DNA of 64,000 nucleotides from Bifidobacterium scardovii JCM 12489 = DSM 13734 (GCF_001042635.1 NZ_AP012331.1:1984001-2048000); one strand, 5' to 3'; shown: positions 48,798 through 63,166, counted from the stretch's first letter. Translations and numbers: made by a program. Notes: a model not told the origin generated them from the letters alone.

Positions 48798-50273
48798 CTA
48801 GTGCCGCACCAAGTAGGTCTGGCCCTTGGCCGGATCGGGATCGGCAATGAGATTGTGCCGGCCGGCGTGCGTGACCGTCGCGGTGACGAAGTCGCCGATC
48901 TGCGGCATCGGCTCGCCTTCGGGCACGCCGATATGCACGAGCGTGCCGGTCCGTTCGCGCCCGGTGACGCGGTGCGTGGCGGCGTCCTTCTTGCCGGCCG
49001 AACCGGTGATCATCACCTCGACGTCACGGCCTTCGAACTTGGCGAGCTCCTCGGCGGTGATCCGCTCCTGCAGGGCCACGAGGCGCTCGAAGCGGTCCTG
49101 GACCACATCGTGCGGCACCTGCTCCATCTCGGCGGCCGGCGTGCCCGGGCGCGGCGAATACTCGAAGGTGAACGCGGAGGAGAACCGGGCCTCGCGCACC
49201 ATGTCCATCGTGCGCTGGAAGTCCTCCTCGGTCTCGCCGGGGAAGCCGACGATGATATCGGTGGAGATCTGCGCGTCGGGCATGGCCGCGCGGATTTTGT
49301 CCAGAATATCCATGAACTTGGCGGAGCGGTAGGACCGGCGCATCGCGCGCAGGATCCGGTCGGAGCCGGACTGCAGCGGAAAGTGCAGCTGGTGCATCAC
49401 GTTCGGGGTCTCGGCCATGGCGGCGATCACGTCGTCGGTGAACGCGGCCGGGTGCGGCGAGGTGAAGCGCACGCGTTCCAGCCCCTCGATCTCGCCGCAG
49501 GCGCGCAGCAGCTTGGAGAAGGCGTAACGGTCGCCGATGCCGTAGCCGAACGAGTTCACGTTCTGCCCGAGCAGCGTCACCTCCTTGGCGCCGTTGTCGA
49601 CGCACTGGCGGATCTCCGCGAGGATGTCGCCCGGTCGGCGGTCGTGCTCCTTGCCGCGCGTGGTCGGCACGATGCAGAACGTGCAGGTGTTGTTGCACCC
49701 GATCGAGATCGACACCCAGCTCGACACCCGAGAGGCGCGGGCGGCGGGCAGCTGGCTGGGGAAGTAGTCGAGCTTGTCGGCCACCTCGACCTGCGCGGAG
49801 CCGAGCACGCGCGCCTGGTCGAGCAGCTGGGGCAGCGAGCCGATGTTCTTCGTGCCGAACACGGCGTCGACCCACGGGGCCTTCTTGGCGATCTTCTGGC
49901 GGTCGAGCTGCGCCATGCAGCCGCCGACCGCGATCTGCAGGTTCGGGCGCTCGCGCTTCATCTGCGCCCACAGGCCGATCGTGCCGTACATGCGCTCGGC
50001 CGCGTTCTCGCGCACGGCGCATGTGTTCATGACGATCAGATCCACATCCTTGTCGAGCGCCTGTTCTTCGGTTGCGGGTACGTAGCCGTCATCCTCAAGC
50101 ACGCCGGCGATGCGCTCGGAATCGTGCACGTTCATCTGGCATCCGAGCGTATGGATGTAGTACACGCCCTTGCCCCGGTTCGGCTCGGCCACGAAATCCC
50201 CGGCAGCGGCGGGACCGGCCGGTTCCGCCAGTTTCGAGGCGCGTTCGCCCTCGGTCATCATGTCTTCGTTCAT
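48798..50273 (-). CDS. miaB: tRNA-2-methylthio-N6-dimethylallyladenosine synthase
   Basis: A radical-SAM methylthiotransferase acting on i6A37. Of its 491 residues the N-terminal MTTase domain has [20 protein letters not shown] with the first cluster Cys; [15 protein letters not shown] gives the second and GGCMAQ the third. The radical-SAM cluster is [22 protein letters not shown] domain ends the protein ([20 protein letters not shown]). About 35 extra residues precede the conserved start, so the true start may lie later. It is first in the miaB-miaA operon. Confidence 0.96.
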   Translation of the reverse strand: MNEDMMTEGERASKLAEPAGPAAAGDFVAEPNRGKGVYYIHTLGCQMNVHDSERIAGVLEDDGYVPATEEQALDKDVDLIVMNTCAVRENAAERMYGTIGLWAQMKRERPNLQIAVGGCMAQLDRQKIAKKAPWVDAVFGTKNIGSLPQLLDQARVLGSAQVEVADKLDYFPSQLPAARASRVSSWVSISIGCNNTCTFCIVPTTRGKEHDRRPGDILAEIRQCVDNGAKEVTLLGQNVNSFGYGIGDRYAFSKLLRACGEIEGLERVRFTSPHPAAFTDDVIAAMAETPNVMHQLHFPLQSGSDRILRAMRRSYRSAKFMDILDKIRAAMPDAQISTDIIVGFPGETEEDFQRTMDMVREARFSSAFTFEYSPRPGTPAAEMEQVPHDVVQDRFERLVALQERITAEELAKFEGRDVEVMITGSAGKKDAATHRVTGRERTGTLVHIGVPEGEPMPQIGDFVTATVTHAGRHNLIADPDPAKGQTYLVRH

Positions 50274-50315
50274 AACGACCGATTCTATCGTCCGCCCGTC
50301 ACAGGCCGGGGACCA

Positions 50316-51722
50316 TCAGCCGAGATGGCGGTAGCGCGCGCCGATATGGCTGTCGGGCAGACGGTCGCCCCGCCCGAACAGGCCATCGCGCAGCGACGTC
50401 CCCTCGTAGGAGGTCGGGTACACGCCACGGCGCTGCAGCACCGGTATCACGTAGTCGATGACGTCCTCCCAGCTGCTGGGTTCGACCACATACGCCAGGT
50501 TGGAGCCGTCCACGTCCGTTTCCGCGACGAACTGCTGCATGGCATCGGCCACGGTCTCGCCCGAGCCGACCACCACAGGGCCGCCGGTCGCGTAGATGCG
50601 CGCGCTATCGCGGAGCGTCCAGCGCTCGCCGTCGGGTCCGGCAGCCCCGGACAGGCCGGATACCGTGGCCTGGATCGCGTTCGTGGCCACCGGGTCGAGC
50701 GGCCGGTCGAGGTCCTCCCGGGACATGTCGACACCGGACCAGGCGGAGTTGAGCACCAGATTGCCGGTTTCGGACACGAAGCGGAAATAGTCCCGGTACT
50801 TGGCCTGCGCCAGCTCGTCGGTCTCGTCGGCGACCACCATCATGAGCGCGTAGATGCGCGCATCGTACCGACCTCGTCCCTCGGCCTGAAGCGCGTCGCG
50901 CATGTCCTTCACCGTTCGGGCGAGCTGGGTGCGGGCGGGCGCGGATACGAACATGGCCTCGGCGTGCCGCGCGGCGAAGCGGATGCCGCGCGGAGAGGCG
51001 CCGGCCTGGAAGATCACCGGGGTGCGCTGCGGGCTCGGCTCGCACAGGTGGAAGCCCGGAACGTCGAAATATCTGCCGTGGTGGTTGATCGGATGGACCT
51101 TTGCCGAGTCGGCGAACATGTCGCGGTCCGCGTCCATCACCACGGCGTCGTCCTCCCACGAGCCCTCCCAGAGCTTGTAGAGGACCTTCATGTACTCATC
51201 GGCGCGGTCGTACCGCTCGTCGTGCGGCAGCTGATCGCTCTGGCCCATATTGTTCGCGGCGGACCGCAGGTAGCCGGTCACCACGTTCCAGCCGACGCGG
51301 CCCCCGGTAAGATGGTCGAGCATGGACATGCGCCGCGCGAACGGGTACGGGTGCTCGCTGGCGGTGCAGGACGTGATGCCGAAACCGAGGTGTTCGGTCA
51401 CCGCCGCCATGGCGCTCACCAGCATCATCGGATCGTTGATCGGGACCTTCGCGGCGGTGCGCACCGCCGCATCGGCGTTGCCGCCGTACACGTCGCACGG
51501 CCCCAGCGCGTCGGCGATGAACAGCGAATCGAACAGGCCCCGCTCAAGCAGCCGTGCCATCTCGGTTCAGTGGCGAAGATCCTTGTATTCGCGCGAATGA
51601 TCGCGCGGATGGCGCCATATGCCGGGTAGCTGGTTGCCGACGCAGTTGGCGTCGAAGGCGTTGAGACGGATGCGCCGACCGCTCGGCGCCGATGATTGCC
51701 GTACCGTTTCGTTGTTCCCCAT
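50316..51722 (-). pseudogene. LLM-class flavin monooxygenase (NtaA/SnaA/DszA-type), interrupted by one nonsense codon
   Basis: The intact part (from ATG 51560, 414 residues) is a FMNH2-dependent monooxygenase: LLERGLFDSLFIADALG, TASEHPYPFARRMSMLDHLT, GRVGWNVVTGYLRSAANNMG and SPQRTPVIFQAGASPRGIRF. Its N-terminus is missing, but the same frame continues upstream past a TGA at 51567-51569 and gives RRIRLNAFDANCVGNQLPGI, WRHPRDHSREYKDLRH, stop, TEMARLLERG. The family has Trp at the stop, so TGG became TGA. Upstream ATGs at 51722, 51734 or 51740 could be the ancestral start. The product is probably dead or truncated; a sequencing error is the alternative. Confidence 0.85.
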
Positions 51723-51814
51723 GGGCTCCGCCATAGCCATGCGGCAAGGGCACGCGCAAGACCACCGCGTGATATCGTCAGACGGCTTTTCAGTTCCTCC
51801 CCAAGCGCAAGGCT

Positions 51815-52558
51815 ATGATGGTGATCGTGATACTTGACCGACAGAGCCGCATCAACACCGCCGACCTCAAGGCGCGGTTGCAGGGTATGACCCTTCCCGA
51901 AAGCGAGCACTTCCCCACCGAGCAGATCACCGAATTCATCGATCTCATGCAGGTGTACGAAGGCGCGATGTACGAGATCAGCACCAAGCTGGAGATCCTC
52001 GACTCCGAGTTCCAGGTGCGTTTCTCCCACGACCCGATCCACCACATGGAGCGCCGGCTCAAGTCGGTCAACTCGATCCTCGGCAAGCTGGAGCGCAAGG
52101 GGCTGCCGCTCAACGTGACCGCGATGCGGGACAACCTGTTCGACGTGGCCGGCATCCGCGTGATCTGCAACTACCGCGACGACGTGTACTCGGTGTCGAA
52201 CTACCTGTCCGCGCAGAACGACATCTCCGTGCTGCGGGTCAAGGACTACATCAAGAACCCGAAGCAGAACGGCTACCGCTCGCTGCACGTGATCTACGCG
52301 GTGCCGGTCTTTCTGTCGTCGGGCGCGCACTACACGCCGGTCGAGGTGCAGTTCCGCACGATCGCCATGGACTACTGGGCCAGCCTGGAGCACGCGCTGC
52401 GCTACAAGACCGACCTGCCCGACGCCAAGCTCTCCGAGCATTCGCAGACGCTGCTCGACTGCGCCCGTTCGCTGCAGAACGTGGAGACGCAGATGCAGAA
52501 CATCCACCGCGACATCAACGGCGCGCCGCAGGTCGGCGAGGCGCCCAAGGCGGATTAG
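51815..52558 (+). CDS. Small alarmone synthetase (RelQ/YjbM-type (p)ppGpp synthetase)
   Basis: It makes (p)ppGpp from ATP and GDP/GTP, without the hydrolase and regulatory domains of RelA/SpoT. The 247-residue protein has the synthetase motifs KSVNSILGKLERKGLPL, DVAGIRVICNYRDDVYSVSN, YIKNPKQNGYRSLHVIYAVP and VEVQFRTIAMDYWASLEHAL. The ATG at 51815 has AAGG-like bases only weakly placed; later starts are possible. It is divergent from the broken monooxygenase gene. Confidence 0.93.
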   Translation: MMVIVILDRQSRINTADLKARLQGMTLPESEHFPTEQITEFIDLMQVYEGAMYEISTKLEILDSEFQVRFSHDPIHHMERRLKSVNSILGKLERKGLPLNVTAMRDNLFDVAGIRVICNYRDDVYSVSNYLSAQNDISVLRVKDYIKNPKQNGYRSLHVIYAVPVFLSSGAHYTPVEVQFRTIAMDYWASLEHALRYKTDLPDAKLSEHSQTLLDCARSLQNVETQMQNIHRDINGAPQVGEAPKAD

Positions 52559-52669
52559 CGTCCCCCATCCGGCTGACGGGGGACGGCGCTCGGCTGATGG
52601 CACACGGCCACGGCTGCGCTCCCCTCAGCACGCACCCCGCGTCACGCTGATGGTCTACGGTGTTGCCTC

Positions 52670-53656
52670 ATGCAGAGGAAAGAGATCTTGGGCCTTGCCG
52701 CGCTGGTCATGGCCGCCGTCATCTGGGGATTCGCGTTCGTGTCCCAGGTGCAGGGCATGGACTCCATGTCACCGCTGTTCTTCAACGCCGTGCGCTTCAC
52801 GCTGGGCGCGATCTCGCTGCTGCCGGTGATGGCGCTCACCCGCCGCCGGCACCGGCCGGCCGACGGCGGGACGCGCACGGACGACTCCCCTGCGTCGGAC
52901 TTATCCGTGGCAAGCTCCCCCGCAGCGGGTGCCACGACCCCGTGGATGACGCTGGCGATCGGCGGCGCCTGCGGCGTGCTGCTCTTCACCGCGGGCACCC
53001 TGCAGCAATACGGCATCCTCTACGGCCGTTCGGCCGGGCACGCCGGCTTTATCACGGCGTTGTACATCGTGCTCGTACCGCTGTTCGGGCTGTTTGCGCA
53101 CCGCCGCGTGACCGCGCTGACCGGGGTGAGCGTGATCGTCGCACTCGCCGGCTTCTATCTGCTGTGCCTGGGCGACGGCTTCGAGGCCATCAATATGGGT
53201 GATCTCATGGTGTTTCTCGGCTCGGTCTGCTTCGCGCTGCACATCCTGACCATCGATACGCTCGGGTCGCGCATCGACCCGGTCCTGCTGTCGTTCATCC
53301 AATTCGCGGTCACGGCGCTGCTCAGCTGGATCGGCGCGCTGGCCGACGGGTCGATCGACTGGCGAGGCGCGGCCGAGGCGTGGATCCCCGTGCTGTACGC
53401 CGGTTTCGGATCGGTCGGCATCGCCTATACGCTGCAGTCGGTCGGCCAGCGCTTCGTGCCGCCGACCCGCGCGGCGCTCGCCCTGTCGCTCGAATCGTTC
53501 TTCTCGGTGGTCGGCGGGGTGATCCTGCTTTCGGAGACCATGCCGATGCGCGGCTACATCGGCTGCGCGCTGATCTTCGCCGGCACGCTGATGGCGCAGC
53601 TGCCGGCCAAAGTCCCCTCGTTCCTGCGCCGCCCCGACCGCAACAAGGTCCTCTAG
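52670..53656 (+). CDS. EamA/DMT-superfamily exporter
   Basis: A membrane protein of 328 residues with two EamA repeats and about ten helices. It begins ILGLAALVMAAVIWGFAFVS, a typical first DMT helix, and ends with GYIGCALIFAGTLMAQLPAK. After helix 2 it has a polar loop of about 45 residues (RRRHRPADGGTRTDDSPASD) that is longer than usual. Such proteins export amino acids or metabolites. The substrate is unknown. A piece of the GCTCCCCTCAG repeat lies just before it (about 52617-52628). Confidence 0.88.
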   Translation: MQRKEILGLAALVMAAVIWGFAFVSQVQGMDSMSPLFFNAVRFTLGAISLLPVMALTRRRHRPADGGTRTDDSPASDLSVASSPAAGATTPWMTLAIGGACGVLLFTAGTLQQYGILYGRSAGHAGFITALYIVLVPLFGLFAHRRVTALTGVSVIVALAGFYLLCLGDGFEAINMGDLMVFLGSVCFALHILTIDTLGSRIDPVLLSFIQFAVTALLSWIGALADGSIDWRGAAEAWIPVLYAGFGSVGIAYTLQSVGQRFVPPTRAALALSLESFFSVVGGVILLSETMPMRGYIGCALIFAGTLMAQLPAKVPSFLRRPDRNKVL

Positions 53657-53718
53657 CCGCGGCTGCCGGCGTGGCGGCGACGCTCACCGTTCCGCTTACT
53701 TTTCCCCGCCTACCAGGA

Positions 53719-53754
53719 CATTTTCGACGCAAAACCGCCCTTCAGCGTCGAAAA
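53719..53754 (+). terminator. Hairpin after the EamA gene
   Basis: TTTTCGACGC (53721-53730) pairs with GCGTCGAAAA (53745-53754) across a 14-nt loop; the stem extends outward with one mismatch. It lies 65 bases after the EamA stop. Confidence 0.5.
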
Positions 53755-53771
53755 CGTCCGAGAACCAGTGT

Positions 53772-53829
53772 GTTACTCAGATTCTTAGCACGCAAAACCG
53801 CGGTTTTGCGTGCTAAGAATCTGAGTAAC
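53772..53829. repeat. Perfect 58-bp palindrome without a loop
   Basis: From 53772 to 53829 every base pairs with its partner about an axis between 53800 and 53801 (centre AAAACCGCGGTTTT). It lies at the convergent EamA/APC junction. As RNA it would form one very long stem in either direction. As DNA it is a cruciform-prone sequence. Confidence 0.85.
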
Positions 53830-53843
53830 CGATGACGCACATA

Positions 53844-53883
53844 CGGCCGCAGCCGTGCCGGAGGTCCGGCACGGCTGCGGCCG
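53844..53883 (-). terminator. APC permease terminator hairpin
   Basis: Perfect 19-nt arms (53844-53862 and 53865-53883, core GGCCGCAGCCGTGCCGGA) with a 2-nt loop, 30 bases after the permease stop. No T-run follows. Confidence 0.6.
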
Positions 53884-53913
53884 TTGAGGAAGGAAGGGAA
53901 GGAAAGTCCCGGG

Positions 53914-55521
<1,608 letters not shown>

Positions 55522-55564
55522 TCAACGGGCCGGCATGGCCCGTTTTTGGGTATGGAGGGCCCAC

Positions 55565-55595
55565 CCCGTGGCCGGGCGAAGCGCCCCGCCACGGG
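55565..55595 (-). terminator. Hairpin downstream of the lactase operon
   Basis: CCCGTGGC (55565-55572) pairs with GCCACGGG (55588-55595), and inside it GGGCG/CGCCC pairs again. It lies 42 bases after the ebgC stop on the minus strand. Confidence 0.5.
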
Positions 55596-55636
55596 TTTCG
55601 GGCATCGCCGGGGTGCCCCGGCCGGCTATCCGTCGA

Positions 55637-56089
55637 TCACTTGTTCGGGAAGCTGTATCCCTCCACGGTCACATGGAGCACCACGGCCGCCACGTCCGGG
55701 TCGGACAGCACCTTGGCCGCCTCGTCGATGTCGGCCACGAAGATGCCTCCGGCCGGTACGGTGACGATGTTGGCCGGGCCGACGAACCGCTCGCGGTCGG
55801 TCAGGTCGCTGTATGCCTCGACCGCGGTCAGCTGACCTTTCGGCGCGACCATCACCGTCATGTCGCCGTCGATCGGCGAGCAGACGAACAGGTAGCGGCG
55901 GTGCCCGATAAGATCCTCACCGGCGAGCGCCGGCGTGTTGTCCCACCAGTAGGTCAGCGAGTCGCCGATCGAGTAGGCCACGTTGCGGCTCAGCGTCGGC
56001 GCGATGTCGAGCGCCTGGCCCGTGCGCATCCATTTCTTGACGGTACCCAGCTGGGCGTCGAACTGTTCGCGGGTGTCGTAGACGTGCAT
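55637..56089 (-). CDS. ebgC: YhcH/YjgK/YiaL-family protein, EbgC-like (beta-galactosidase small subunit)
   Basis: A 150-residue cupin-like protein of the DUF386 family. In E. coli EbgC binds the large subunit EbgA and is needed for full lactase activity. Family features are YSIGDSLTYWWDNTPAL, HRRYLFVCSPIDGDMTVMVA and ADIDEAAKVLSD. The ATG follows the beta-galactosidase stop by a single base (TGACATG), so the two are coupled and probably form one complex. The gene name is by analogy with the ebg operon. Confidence 0.85.
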   Translation of the reverse strand: MHVYDTREQFDAQLGTVKKWMRTGQALDIAPTLSRNVAYSIGDSLTYWWDNTPALAGEDLIGHRRYLFVCSPIDGDMTVMVAPKGQLTAVEAYSDLTDRERFVGPANIVTVPAGGIFVADIDEAAKVLSDPDVAAVVLHVTVEGYSFPNK

Positions 56090-56090
56090 G

Positions 56091-59533
<3,443 letters not shown>

Positions 59534-60550
59534 ATGACCATCGCCAAACGCGCCAGCGTCACACTCGCCGATGTCGCCGAAGCCGCCGGGGTGTCGCGTT
59601 CCACGGCCTCGCGGGCGCTCAACGATTCGCCCCGCATCAGCGACGCCACCAAGCAGCGCATCAGCGAGATCGCCGCACGCATCGGATTCGTGCCCAACGC
59701 GCAGGCGCGGGCGCTGGCCGTCGGCCGGGCGGAGACCATTGCCATGCTGGTCACCGAGCCGCTCTACGAGCTGTTCACCGATCCGACCTACGGCGTGTTC
59801 CTGAGCGGCATCACCGAGCGGCTGGCGGAATCGGAATATCTGCCGGTGCTGCTGCAGGCCTCCTCGGCGCACGAACGCGAGCGCGTGCAGCGCCATCTGG
59901 AACGCAAGTCCTTCGACGCGGTCATCGACATCTCGCCCTACGAGGGCAGCGAACTGCTCGACGTGTTGCGCGATCTGGCGATTCCGACCGTGCTGTGCGG
60001 CCAGCTCGACGGCCATCCGTACGAGCACGTCTTCTCGACCGTGTATTCCGATGATTTCGCCGGCGCGCAGCTCGCGGCCAACGCGATGAAGGAGCGCGGC
60101 CGGCGCCACTGCGTGGCCATCGTCGGCCCGATGGAGAATCCGGCGTCCATCGACCGCGTCAAGGGGTACCGGCAGGTGTTCGGGGATGCGCTGGACGACG
60201 GCCATGTCGTCTTCACCGGCTGGGGCGCCTCCGACGGATTCACCGCCATGCGCCGCATGCTCGAGCTTCACCCCGGCCCCGACGGCGTGCTGGCCGGTTC
60301 GGACCGTATCGCGGCCGGCGCGATCGAAGCGCTGCAGGCCAACGGCTTCGCCGTGCCCGGCGACGTGTCCGTGATCGGCTTCGACGACCACCCGATCGCG
60401 CAGACGACCACGCCGCGCCTCACCACCGTGCATCAGCCGCTGCACGAGGAGGGCCGCCTGGCCGCCGACATCGCCATGCGCATGATCGACGGCGAGGCGC
60501 CATCCACCACCGTGCTCGACATGGAGCTGATCCGCCGCGATTCGCTGTGA
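59534..60550 (+). CDS. LacI-family repressor of the lactase operon
   Basis: A sugar-responsive repressor of 338 residues. The helix-turn-helix and hinge helix are VTLADVAEAAGVSRSTASRA and FVPNAQARALAVG. The ligand domain follows (TIAMLVTEPLYELFTDPTYG, VSVIGFDDHPIAQTTTPRLT). I use ATG 59534 with AAGGAGG eight bases upstream; the open frame to 59399 has no HTH sequence. It is divergent from the beta-galactosidase gene with two operators in between, so it probably represses the lactase genes and itself. Confidence 0.93.
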   Translation: MTIAKRASVTLADVAEAAGVSRSTASRALNDSPRISDATKQRISEIAARIGFVPNAQARALAVGRAETIAMLVTEPLYELFTDPTYGVFLSGITERLAESEYLPVLLQASSAHERERVQRHLERKSFDAVIDISPYEGSELLDVLRDLAIPTVLCGQLDGHPYEHVFSTVYSDDFAGAQLAANAMKERGRRHCVAIVGPMENPASIDRVKGYRQVFGDALDDGHVVFTGWGASDGFTAMRRMLELHPGPDGVLAGSDRIAAGAIEALQANGFAVPGDVSVIGFDDHPIAQTTTPRLTTVHQPLHEEGRLAADIAMRMIDGEAPSTTVLDMELIRRDSL

Positions 60551-60632
60551 CGGCCCGCACTGCCCGCGATAGCGCCGCGGCTAATCCCTCCCTCAGCTAC
60601 GGGCTACTGGCATCTCCGCCATACGTCCGCTT

Positions 60633-60653
60633 AATAATTCTGGCTCCCCTCTC
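60633..60653. terminator. Left half of the lacI/BI-1 terminator palindrome, split by the IS
   Basis: The 20-nt arm AATAATTCTGGCTCCCCTCT (60633-60652) plus one loop base directly abuts the left end of the IS. Its exact complement lies at 62141-62160 on the far side. Before insertion the two made a perfect 20-bp stem with a CAG loop, a member of the GGCTCCCCTC family. Confidence 0.85.
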
Positions 60654-60701
60654 TGAACTGTGCCCCATTTGTTGGACGTGGTTTATTTATAGGGTACCCG
60701 G

Positions 60702-61608
60702 TCAAGCGGTGGGGAACGTGTTGCGGAATTCCTCCGGGGTGCGTCCCTCGAGTCTCGCCTGGCGTCGTTTGGTGTTCCAGTGGACGATGTACGCGTCCAG
60801 CCCGGTCCTGAATTCCTCGAAGGAGGCGAACTCGCGCCCGATGCAGAACTCGTCCTTGAGGTGGCCGAACACCTGCTCGGTCGCGGCGTTGTCCAGGCAG
60901 TTGCCCTTGCGGCTCATCGACTGGCGGATGCCCAGTTCCTCCAGGCGGGCCCGCCACCAGGAGTGCTGGTACTGCCAGCCCATGTCCGAGTGCAGGATCG
61001 GGGACACGCCTTCGGGAAGACGGGTCTCGAGCATGGCCAGCATGCGCTTCTGCTGGGCCAGATCGGGATGACGGCTCACGTCCCAGGCGACGATCTCCTT
61101 CGAGCCCATGTCGTACACGGGCGCGAGGTACGCCTTGCCGCCGGCGACCCTGAACTCGGTGACGTCCGTGCCCAGCTTCACCCACGGGGCGTCGGCCGCG
61201 AAGTCGCGTTCCAGCAGGTTCGGCGGCTTCGCGCCCGCCTCGCCCCGATAGGAGCTGTACCCGCGGTGGGGGTTCGGCCGGCGTATGACGCACTCCAGGC
61301 CCATGCGGCGCATGACCTTGAGCACGCTCTTGGAGCTCACCGTCACGCCGAACTCGTTCACGAGGCACATGCGCACCTGCCGGTGCCCGCACCCGTTGGG
61401 CGTGCGGTGGAACACCTCATCGACCAACGGCTCGATGTCGGGCCTGGTGACCCGCTCGGGATGGGACCGGTGGTAGTAGTACGTGCTCCTCGCCAGTCCC
61501 GCGGCCCTCAGCAGGAGCGGAAGCGGATGGCCAAGCCCCGCCAGCGCCGAAACGATCACCGTTTTCTCCCGGTTGGTGATCTCGAGGCCGGCAGGGCCAA
61601 TGCTTTTT
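60702..61608 (-). CDS. IS3-family transposase OrfB (made by frameshift as OrfAB)
   Basis: The catalytic half of the transposase, in frame -1 to orfA. After the shift it reads KSIGPAGLEITNREKTVIVS. An HTH_21-type region follows (DEVFHRTPNGCGHRQVRMCL), then the DDE integrase core: first Asp in KLGTDVTEF, second in PILHSDMGWQYQ, Glu in DNAATEQVFGHLKDEF, with the IS3-typical D-D-(35)E layout. It ends NTFPTA. No independent start is evident, so I begin it at the slip site; open frame further upstream is not translated. Confidence 0.9.
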
Positions 61609-62089
61609 CCAGGTATGCGACCCTCGCCCGCAAGAACTCGTTCTCCTCCCGCAACGCCCCCTCGGGCGTCGGATCCGGCTCCGGCCTCGGCCCCGATCCC
61701 CTGGGCCTGCCCCTGCGTCCCGGTCTGAGCGCCTCGGCCCCGCCGGCCCGGTACGCACGACACCAGGCCTCCAACGTCGTGACGCACGCGATCGCGTACC
61801 GCTCCATCACCACGGACTTCGCCACTCCCCGGTCCACGTGATCGCGCGCGGCCGCGACCTTCGTGTCCCAGTCATAGCTCCTGTTGCCCCCGCGTTTCGC
61901 CATAAGCGCCTCCCGTCCGCCGACCCGATACGCCAGCGACCATTTCTTCGCGGTCATCACCGGCATGCCAACCCGACGCGCCGCGGCCTTGTAACCCAAC
62001 CCCTCACCAAACAGGGCGGCCACCGAACACCTGAAAGCATCATCATACCGACGCCTGCGATCTGCACACACAGAAAACCACACCTCCAA
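61556..62089 (-). CDS. IS3-family transposase OrfA
   Basis: A 177-residue DNA-binding half of the transposase with two helix-turn-helix segments (DDAFRCSVAALFGEGLGYKA and KSVVMERYAIACVTTLEAWC) and a leucine-zipper stretch near the end (ENEFLRARVAYLEKALAL). The run GGAAAAAGC (about 61602-61608) lets ribosomes slip back one base from AAA to AAA, passing into orfB. Without the slip the protein ends at 61556. Confidence 0.9.
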   Translation of the reverse strand: MEVWFSVCADRRRRYDDAFRCSVAALFGEGLGYKAAARRVGMPVMTAKKWSLAYRVGGREALMAKRGGNRSYDWDTKVAAARDHVDRGVAKSVVMERYAIACVTTLEAWCRAYRAGGAEALRPGRRGRPRGSGPRPEPDPTPEGALREENEFLRARVAYLEKALALPASRSPTGRKR

Positions 62090-62135
62090 TCATCAAACAT
62101 GAATTACTCCAGTCCAACAATCAGGGTGCAGTTCA

Positions 62136-62160
62136 CTCAGAGAGGGGAGCCAGAATTATT
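62136..62160. terminator. Right half of the split terminator palindrome
   Basis: Target duplicate CTC, loop bases AG, then the 20-nt arm AGAGGGGAGCCAGAATTATT (62141-62160), 19 bases after the stop of the BI-1 gene on the minus strand. Alone it cannot fold into the original stem. Confidence 0.85.
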
Positions 62161-62179
62161 GACTAATGACGCCGATCCG

Positions 62180-63004
62180 CTAGTCGCGGCTGCCGAGCAG
62201 CCGCAGGATGTACAGGAACATGTTCACGAAGTCGAGGTAGAGGTTGAGCGCGCAGATGACCGACACCTTCCTGATCATCTCCGGGCCCTGCGCCTCGTAG
62301 GCCTGGAACAGCGCGCGGGTCTGCTGCGCGTCGTAGATCGTCATGCCGGCGAACAGGATCAGGCCGATAGCGCACACCATCTGGGTCGCGCCGCTGACCG
62401 GGAGGAACGAGAGGATCACCTGCGAGATGATGAGCACGATCAGGCCGACCATAAGGATCGGGCCGGCCTTGAGCATGTTGAACTTCGTGGTCATGCCGAA
62501 CATGGTGAGCACGAGGAAGAACAGCGCGCACATGCCGAGCGCCAGGCCGATCGAACCGAGATCGTACACCAGGAAGATCGAGCTGAGGGTGAATCCCATC
62601 AGCGCGGCGTACACGTAGAACATCACGCGCGCGGTGGACGCCTTGATCTTCATGATGCGCGCGCCGAGATAGAGCGCCAGGCCGATCTGCACGATGGCGA
62701 GGCCGAAGACGCCGATCATTCCGGTGGACTGGAGGAACGCGATGTACATACCGCTCATCTGCGCGAGCACGGCGACCACCGCGGTGACGATCAGGCCGAT
62801 CGTCATCTCGCCGTAGGCGCGCGTGACGGACGCGCGCTGCGCCTCCTGCACCTGCTCGTACGAGTACGCGGTCTGCGCGTTTATCGTGGCGGTGCCGTTC
62901 GGCGCATAGGCGTACTGCTGGCCGTACGGCTGCCCGTACTGCTGACCATTGACGTTGTTGTACTGCGGATTCCTGCCGTCCTGCGGCTGCTGTCCGAATG
63001 CCAT
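62180..63004 (-). CDS. Bax inhibitor-1/YccA-family membrane protein
   Basis: A 274-residue membrane protein. The first 55 residues are Gln/Tyr/Asn/Gly-rich (GQQYGQPYGQQYAYAPNG), then seven helices follow with BI-1 traits (VTRAYGEMTIGLIVTAVVAV, ILFAGMTIYDAQQTRALFQA, LNLYLDFVNMFLYILRLLG). Related proteins form proton-sensitive calcium channels or interact with FtsH. The cell role in bifidobacteria is unknown. Its terminator was split by the adjacent IS. Confidence 0.9.
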   Translation of the reverse strand: MAFGQQPQDGRNPQYNNVNGQQYGQPYGQQYAYAPNGTATINAQTAYSYEQVQEAQRASVTRAYGEMTIGLIVTAVVAVLAQMSGMYIAFLQSTGMIGVFGLAIVQIGLALYLGARIMKIKASTARVMFYVYAALMGFTLSSIFLVYDLGSIGLALGMCALFFLVLTMFGMTTKFNMLKAGPILMVGLIVLIISQVILSFLPVSGATQMVCAIGLILFAGMTIYDAQQTRALFQAYEAQGPEMIRKVSVICALNLYLDFVNMFLYILRLLGSRD

Positions 63005-63166
63005 GTGGACTCCTTTTATCGTGTGACACCATCCTACGTGACGTCACCTTGGAATTCCATGAATTTCAGCCCTGCGCATGGAATCGGCACAAGCCGGAAA
63101 GGTCGGCTCCGGCGGCGCCATCCGGCACCGGAGCTCCGTTCGCGGTCATCCGCCGGCGCCGCACCG

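Larger units (their letters stand above)
60654..62135 (-). mobile_element. IS3-family insertion sequence, about 1482 bp
   Basis: Terminal inverted repeats begin TGAACTG and match at 19 of 24 positions (TGAACTGTGCCCCATTTGTT at the left; TGAACTGCACCCTGATTGTT when the right end is read inward). A 3-bp target duplication CTC flanks the element (60651-60653 and 62136-62138). Inside are overlapping orfA and orfB joined by a -1 frameshift, the IS3 plan. Both reading frames look intact, so it may still move. Confidence 0.92.

Noticed and set aside
51567..51569. TGA in the monooxygenase frame as selenocysteine
   Set aside because: The family has Trp here, not Cys, and no selenocysteine machinery or stem-loop is seen; a nonsense change is simpler.
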